The notes under the pieces: generated by a model
Seen by the model: the letters and a program-made list of their open reading frames with translations, nothing else
Databases searched by the model: none
Told to the model about the DNA's origin: nothing
In this document: positions 58,584 to 64,000 of the stretch, piece by piece
Layout of the letters: each line of letters starts with the position of its first letter
Position numbering within the stretch: the stretch's first letter is position 1
Program-made: the position numbers and the translations under genes
NCBI GenBank assembly: GCA_037176845.1
Contig: JAYKXP010000092.1
Span: 124,001-188,000 of the forward strand
Length of the DNA stretch: 64,000 nucleotides
Direction of reading: 5' to 3'
Source of the DNA: Paramarasmius palmivorus
Taxonomy: Eukaryota; Basidiomycota; Agaricomycetes; Agaricales; Marasmiaceae

Positions 58584-60906
58584 TGTCGACACAACCTGAC
58601 GTCCTTATCGTGAGTCCTTTCTTCATGATGGTATCAGGACACTGCTCAATGCTTGGTGGACTCCAGGTTGGCGCTGGCCCCTCTGGTACGCAGCAGGATT
58701 ACAAATATATGGATTCTTTTTTGACCCCCCTGTTGCTGGTGATCAGGTCTAGCACTGGCACTCCTCCTCTGCCGGAACGGCCTCACTCCTCGCGTCATTG
58801 ACAAGAGCAGCAATTTTAACGTCGGCCAGCGGGGTGCTGCGGTGCATGTACGTACGGCCACTTTCTCCTGCATTCCCATTTTTTTCTGGGCAAGATCACC
58901 AATCGTGAAATTGACACGAGCTCGATACTAAACAGGCACGCACTCTCGAACTTTACAAAATTCTCGGTATTCTACCCAAAGTGAAGGAATTTGCAATACC
59001 TGTGCCGCTTCGCAAAATATACCCTCGTGACGGTGGCGAGCCAACCACCCACGCTTCTTTGATCGAGGATATGCCTTTGGAGCCGCAGTATCATTGCGTG
59101 AGTGCAAATTTTCGTTCTGTTTTATCTGCCTCATAATTATTGCCTCTGCAATACCAGATCAATGGATACCTCGTCCGTCAAGAAGACCACCAAAGCCTAC
59201 TTCGTGGAATTTTGCAGGATGAATACGGTGTGGTCGTGGAACCCTCGACAGAGTTGGTCAGTTTCACGCAAGATAGCGACGGAGTTACCGTGAACCTTGT
59301 GAAGCAAGGCAAGCAGGAAAATGCGAGAGTTAAATGGCTGGCAGGAGCAGATGGATCACGAAGCACCGTTAGGAAGCAACTGGGATTAACGTTCTCTGGC
59401 GAATCACATAATGATGTCAAAATGGTTATCGGTGATGTCGAGATAGAAGATTATGGGACCATCGATCGTGTTGTGAGTATCGCCCTGTCGGTGTAACCAC
59501 GGGCGCAAGCCATTTGTGATATTGTACGCTGATATAGATCTATAGAATTGGTCCATCTGGGGGAATCAGCAGGAAAGATCGTAAGTACTTTCACGCAATA
59601 GTCTGGAATCGGTTTTAACGCACTCTTACGCAGAGCCTTTCTATGCCCGTACATAAAGAATGGACAAAAAATGGCCTTCTTCATGGTGGGAGGAATACAA
59701 ACGGATACAGAGGCAGTGTCTGCGAATAGGGAGACTATCATAAATGCATTTTATGAGGTGACTGATAGGAGAGACGTGGTATTTGGCCGGTTGTATAATC
59801 ATGCCCTTTGGAGGTAAGCTTCTTATGGATAAGATTTGCGTTGGCTCTCACTGAATAGTGATATCAGGGCAAATGTGCGGATGGCCAATAAATTTCAAGC
59901 GGGGCGTGTTTCATCTTAGGCGGTCAGTTGCATTATAGATGTCGCAATTTCAATGAGGCTTGAGCTGACCATCAATAATTAGATGCCGCCCACATCCATA
60001 GCCCTACTGGTGGCCAGGTAAGCAAGATCACACTAGATGCCCTGTATGAGTAACTAACGCTCGTTCATCGCAGGGAATGAACTCTGGAGTCCAGGATTCC
60101 GTAAGTGCCAACGTTTAAACACTGAGCCTGGATCTAATCGTACGTCGTGATCCATAACAGTTCAATCTTGCCTGGAAACTTGCTCTCGTTCATAAAGGCC
60201 TAGCTCCAAACTCTCTCATCGAATCCTACAATGCCGAACGTCTACCAGTCATCGCCACAATGCTCAATCTCACAACAGAGATCATGAAAAGAGACTTCAA
60301 AGACAAGACGACATTTCAGCAGTGGCAACGAGGCTTCGAGACCAGACAACTGGGCATCACGTACCGTGGTACAAGATCCATCTTGGTCGATGAGAGGTAT
60401 CCCGAGTCGGATATTCAGAAGGTAGATCCCTATCGTTCAGGATTGGATGGGATCATTCATGCTGGCGATCGCGCACCTGAAGCTCCTGGGTTGCAAATTA
60501 TAGGGAGTGACCAGATGACCAGCATCTACGAGCTTCTCGATGCTACTTCCCACACCGTTTTGCTCTTTGGATCGTCGATCTCAGATGCTTCGGACCCGCT
60601 CGAGCTGGTCGCAAAGTATCCGAGTAACCTGGTCAAAGCTGTTTTGGTGCTTCCGTCTGGTTCCAAACCACAACCGACGTCAACACACCGGGTTCTCATC
60701 GATGTCAAGGGATATGCATACCAACACTATCCGTGTACAGCCCGGCGACATCTTCGTGGTCGCTGTCCGGCCAGATGGGGTGAGAAAATATTGTATGGTT
60801 CGCGCTTGGTATTACTGACTCAAATCCGTATTTTCCGCAGTACATCGGGGCCCTGGCGAAGGGATTACGTGGGCTAAATGACTACTTTATGAAGATCTTC
60901 ATGTAG
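58584..60906 (+). CDS. FAD-dependent monooxygenase, phenol hydroxylase type (copy B), two frameshifts
   Basis: The gene parallels copy A exon by exon: MSTQPDVLI, then VGAGPSG joined to LALALLLCRNGLTPRVIDKS, a WLAGADGSRSTVRKQLGLTF (DG) block, NWSIWGNQQERSAFLCPYIK, DAAHIHSPTGGQGMNSGVQD, the thioredoxin-like C-terminal region with GDRAPEAPG, and the final exon YIGALAKGLRGLNDYFMKIF. Two one-base breaks exist. At about 59909 a T is missing in the run that should encode GRVFILGGD, giving an early TAG. At about 60731 an extra C displaces YAYQHY from RVQPGDIFVVAVRPDG. Corrected this way, the protein would match its paralogs fully. It is either a young pseudogene or, given the same kind of breaks elsewhere, sequencing error. 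I report both breaks without further correction. Confidence 0.88.
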
Positions 60907-61104
60907 ACCCACCTACCAATTCTATGCCAAAGACCGATACTTCGGTCTTGTTTGCTATTAATCGTCAGCAGGTATCTCGATTATCATTCAAATTGCACTG
61001 CAGTCATAGGCACGAGGCAACGAGCACAAAGTGACAACGAGGCAGCCTACTTCTATAAATTCAGACAGGTCTATGAGCATTTGAGCTCTGTCATTCACGC
61101 ATTA

Positions 61105-62469
61105 ATGTCCGCGAATACCTCTCCTTCGACCTTGTAAGTCAAAATTACATTGCGCTTTTATCTCGCTCAACGACGGCGTGTTAGAGCCGGGCCACTGGTA
61201 TGATATTCTTCATTTTCACATACTCGATTTTATACTTACAGTATCTTCTACACAACACAGCTTTTGGGATACATGTTAAATTGGGGATTATACGGTGTCC
61301 TTACAGTCCAAATCTGTAAGTCTGTCTTTACTTTTCCCCGTGTCATCTCAACTTCTATTGAACACGATCGCAGATCTCTATTGGATAGCATTCCAAACCG
61401 ACCGTCGTATACACCAAACTCTCGTATACGGGCTTTACATCCTAGAAACAGCCCAAACCATCTCGCTAACATACGACGGCTTCCAGCAATTTGTCTTTGG
61501 GTTCTCAGATCCTGCATCTGTGAACAATTCCCAGAACGTATGGTTAAATACTTGTATTTTCGATGGTTTTAGTGAGTGCTTGGTTCTAGCCTAAACATGG
61601 CTTGTTGACTCGAATGTCAAGTTGCACTTCTTTTCCAGCTCTTCTTTCGCCAATCGAATTCATGCGCTCTTGCCTAAGGATTTGAAAAATACAGTGATCA
61701 CTGCAATTATCGTATCGGTGAGCTGCGTACAAATCATCAAGTTCGATTGCGCAAAATTACTGATGTGAACTACTAGCTATCAATCACTCAATTCGGTGGC
61801 TCCCTCGCTCAAGGCATCAACAACAAGAGAGTTCCTCTCTTCTCAGATCTTACAAGTCTTGTTCCACCATTCGTGAGTGGTGTCCTGTCCCATATTCTGA
61901 ATCCCGGTATAAGAGCGTCACGTAGATCGCAACATCATGCATGCTCATAGCAGACATTCTAATTGTTGTGACCATGGTCCACGCCGTACGTCAAAACCTC
62001 TCTAATTCAAACCTTAGCGCCAGCTTATACCTCAATGCATTGGCAGCTCTCCCGATACGACACAGCGTTCAGAGAAACATCCAACTTTCTCAAAAGACTT
62101 AAAATACTCTCTTTGGAAACCGGGGGTATCATAGGTCCGTACTGTCTCTTATCAACCATTCCCTCACTCAAACTCGAAATTGAAGCGGTAATCAACATCA
62201 TCGCCACAATATCTGTAGCCATCCGCCCAAACGAGCCTTATTATATACCAGCAGCTTTGGCTGCTTCAAAGCTTTATTCGAATTCGCTTCTTGCGATTTT
62301 AAATGCGCGGATTACGGCGACGAGAGGTGGTAGAAACCGTAACACGACAAGGAGGATGAATGTCTCGGGTACACCGCCGTGGAGGACGAATATCAGTGTT
62401 ACTGGGAATTTTGTTGTGACTCGGACTCGGGATCCGGTGACGAATACGGGTGCTAGTACGTCGAAATGA
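61105..62469 (+). CDS. DUF6534-like 7-TM membrane protein
   Basis: Starting with MSANTSPSTLAGPLV, hydrophobic segments follow in the order typical of this mushroom 7-TM family: TTQLLGYMLNWGLYGVLTVQ, then the QTDRRIHQTLVYGLYILETA block, VFGFSDPASVNNSQNVWLN, ITQFGGSLAQGINNKRVPLF, IATSCMLIADILIVVTMVHA and LSRYDTAFRETSNFLKRLKI. The C-terminal signature is AASKLYSNSLLAILNARITA, followed by an Arg/Thr-rich tail to GASTSK. Around eight exons are joined by short introns. Function unknown. It lies directly downstream of FAD monooxygenase B, 198 bp from its stop. Confidence 0.8.
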
Positions 62470-62604
62470 GATGGGGCTGTATTGTGTATATGTAGAGTGG
62501 TGTGGTGTGTAGTCTAATTTCGACGTGTACTACTTTCATCGTATTATCCAAAAAAAGTGGAGATTATACTTCAACTTCACCTTACGATCCCATGCCCCGG
62601 ATCG

Positions 62605-64000
62605 CTACACGAAAACCTTCCCAAAATATCTACTCAACCCAGAAACATCTTTTACCACCGCTCCGATGTACTATCAATCCCAATCAATCAACCCAAGCAC
62701 TCACACGAAACAAACTAAAAACACGACTCACCCCATCCGGTCGAATAACAACCCCCATCCCAACCATCTCCTCAGCCTCAACTCGATAATTCTTATACGC
62801 ATATCCCTGGGTATCAACCACCACCTTCACCTTTCCCGGCACTTCAACGGAACCGGATCCCTGAGGTAAAACCAACAAAACCTTCACCAACCCCTTCGGA
62901 TACGTCGCCACCAGATCCACCAAACGCCCGATATCCAACCCAAACCCAAAAAGCAACACCGTATGACTCGTCACATCCAACACCCCATACACACTCGTCA
63001 TCCTCTCCCCATCTACTAACCGAAGCCCAGAAGCCTCAGGTGCACGATCCCCAGCTTGAACTGTCCCATCTAATCCTGCTCTGTACCTATCCACCACCTC
63101 CTCTTCTCCTTCTACCTTTTCTTTACCCGGATATCGCTCGTCGACGAGTATGGAACTCCCACGATACGTTATACCCAACTGTCTTACCTCAAAGCCCCTT
63201 CTTGACTGTCCGATTCCCTGGTTGCCCGTAGAGAGGTCTTTACGTAGAATCGAGGTAGTAAGATCGAGCATTGCAGCGATTAGTGGTAGACGTTCGGATG
63301 TGTATGTGTCGAGAAGGGTTTGAGGGGAGAGGTGGTTGTGCGCGAGGGTTAGTTTCCATGCGAGGTTGAACTAGGTGTGTTTTTTTTTTGGTTAGTGTTG
63401 GGGGTAAGGGGATATGGGAGAAGGGACGTACGGAGTCTTGTACGCCAGAGTTCATACCCTTTATACCGCGAAACGTTAGCCACCAACACGTCGGGAAGCG
63501 TAAATGTAAACGTACCTGCCCACCGGTGAAACTATGTACATGGCCCGCATCTTTAGTTCTTCCCTTTTAGCACGCCCCAAACACCCCAAACAAAAGACAA
63601 ACACACTGACCTCCGACAATGAACACCCTTCCTTCCTGAAACTTGTTCGCCATACGGATGTTTGATCTACACCCACCGTCACCAACACTCTACACCACAA
63701 AAAAAACGTGGACACGTACCGCCATAATCCATTCGTATACACATCCCCAAAAACCACTTCCTCGCCTTTCTTACCGGTGATTTCGTTGAACGCTCTAAGA
63801 ATGCTCTCTCTATCCTTCGCCGTGTTTTCGAGGTCGAGCTGCGCGCCGCCGAGTGAGAAAAACGCCATTTTTTGGTCGGCGTGGGTGTAGGGTGCTAGGA
63901 CTGCTCTGTAGTGCGTAAAAATGAGCACGCAAGTCAAAAAGGTGTCGATGGCTTACAGTTTAGTGTCCTGCGTGCCCCAGATTGACCAATTCTTTTTTCA
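62605..64000 (-). CDS. FAD-dependent monooxygenase, phenol hydroxylase type (copy C), 5' end outside window
   Basis: The stop is at 62605 and the gene runs off the right edge. Exons read from the 3' end are 62605-62670 (YIGAVVKDVSGLSRYFGKVF), 62732-63370, 63432-63458 (GMNSGVQDS), then DAGHVHSFTGGQ, NIRMANKFQEGRVFIVGG, the exon with HADQKMAFFSLGGAQLDLEN, and a partial exon with NWSIWGTQDTKL at the edge. In the conserved GD motif the usual DAAH is DAGH. The thioredoxin-like C-terminal portion retains GDRAPEASG. No frame break was seen in the visible part. It faces the 7-TM gene tail to tail, with 135 bp between. Confidence 0.88.

Noticed and set aside
1..64000. CRISPR arrays, prophage or bacterial operons
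   Set aside because: No spaced repeats or ribosome-binding-site-led operons; spliceosomal introns show the sequence is eukaryotic.
1..64000. A secondary-metabolite cluster built on the P450, FAD monooxygenases and MFS transporter
   Set aside because: No polyketide synthase, peptide synthetase, terpene synthase or similar core enzyme was found, and the genes are separated by unrelated ones.

Overview
The window is nuclear DNA from a filamentous basidiomycete, almost certainly an Agaricomycete. Nearly every gene is cut by many 45-70 bp GT-AG introns. The gene content (several fungal 7-TM membrane-protein families, FAD-dependent phenol-hydroxylase-type monooxygenases, a secreted plant-type heme peroxidase, KDZ transposase and TET/JBP dioxygenase) is typical of mushrooms. 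Exon junctions below were read by eye from splice signals and from comparison of paralogs inside the window; I ran no search.

Layout. 1-990: 3' part of a cytochrome P450 (+). 991-3503: no recognisable gene. 3504-4685: 7-TM protein (+). 4960-7223: FAD monooxygenase copy A (-). 7968-8753: Mn/Fe superoxide dismutase (-). 9458-10852: 7-TM protein (+). 11243-11833: small secreted protein (+). 11972-12664 (-) and about 13439-14127 (+): two head-to-head secreted paralogs. 15286-17062: secreted heme peroxidase (+). 17300-about 18230: Ser/Thr-rich single-TM protein (-).

19404-31669: a complete 12.3-kb DNA transposon with near-identical 183/184-bp terminal inverted repeats and a 7-bp target duplication. 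It carries six genes: an HMG-box-like protein, an unknown Ser/Thr/Pro-rich protein, a TET/JBP 2OG-Fe(II) dioxygenase, two charged or coiled-coil proteins and a KDZ-superfamily transposase. This is the most notable system in the window: a mobile element that carries its own predicted DNA-base oxidase together with other uncharacterised cargo.

32694-34639: DUF6534-like 7-TM gene, doubtful integrity. 35956-38323: vacuolar-type Ca2+/H+ exchanger (+). 38480-39939: aquaporin-family channel with altered NPA boxes (-). 40926-43560: MFS transporter of the allantoate-permease type (+). 43606-44888: secreted GDSL/SGNH esterase (-). 46376-48539 (+) and 54541-56689 (-): two type-B carboxylesterases. 48754-49957: metallophosphoesterase (-). 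50121-51413: F-box protein (+). 51852-53148: 7-TM paralog of 9458-10852 (-). 54383-54465: tRNA with a short intron. 58584-60906: FAD monooxygenase copy B (+). 61105-62469: DUF6534-like 7-TM protein (+). 62605 to the window end: FAD monooxygenase copy C (-), its 5' end outside.

Two themes cut across the window. First, local duplication: three FAD monooxygenases, two esterases, two secreted lectin-like proteins and several 7-TM proteins. With the P450, peroxidase and transporters these suit extracellular or xenobiotic carbon metabolism, though nothing shows them to be one co-regulated cluster. Second, at least seven host genes contain an isolated one-base insertion or deletion inside otherwise well conserved coding sequence, including superoxide dismutase. 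That pattern points to residual sequencing indels more than to real gene death, and any automatic annotation of these loci will be wrong at those points.
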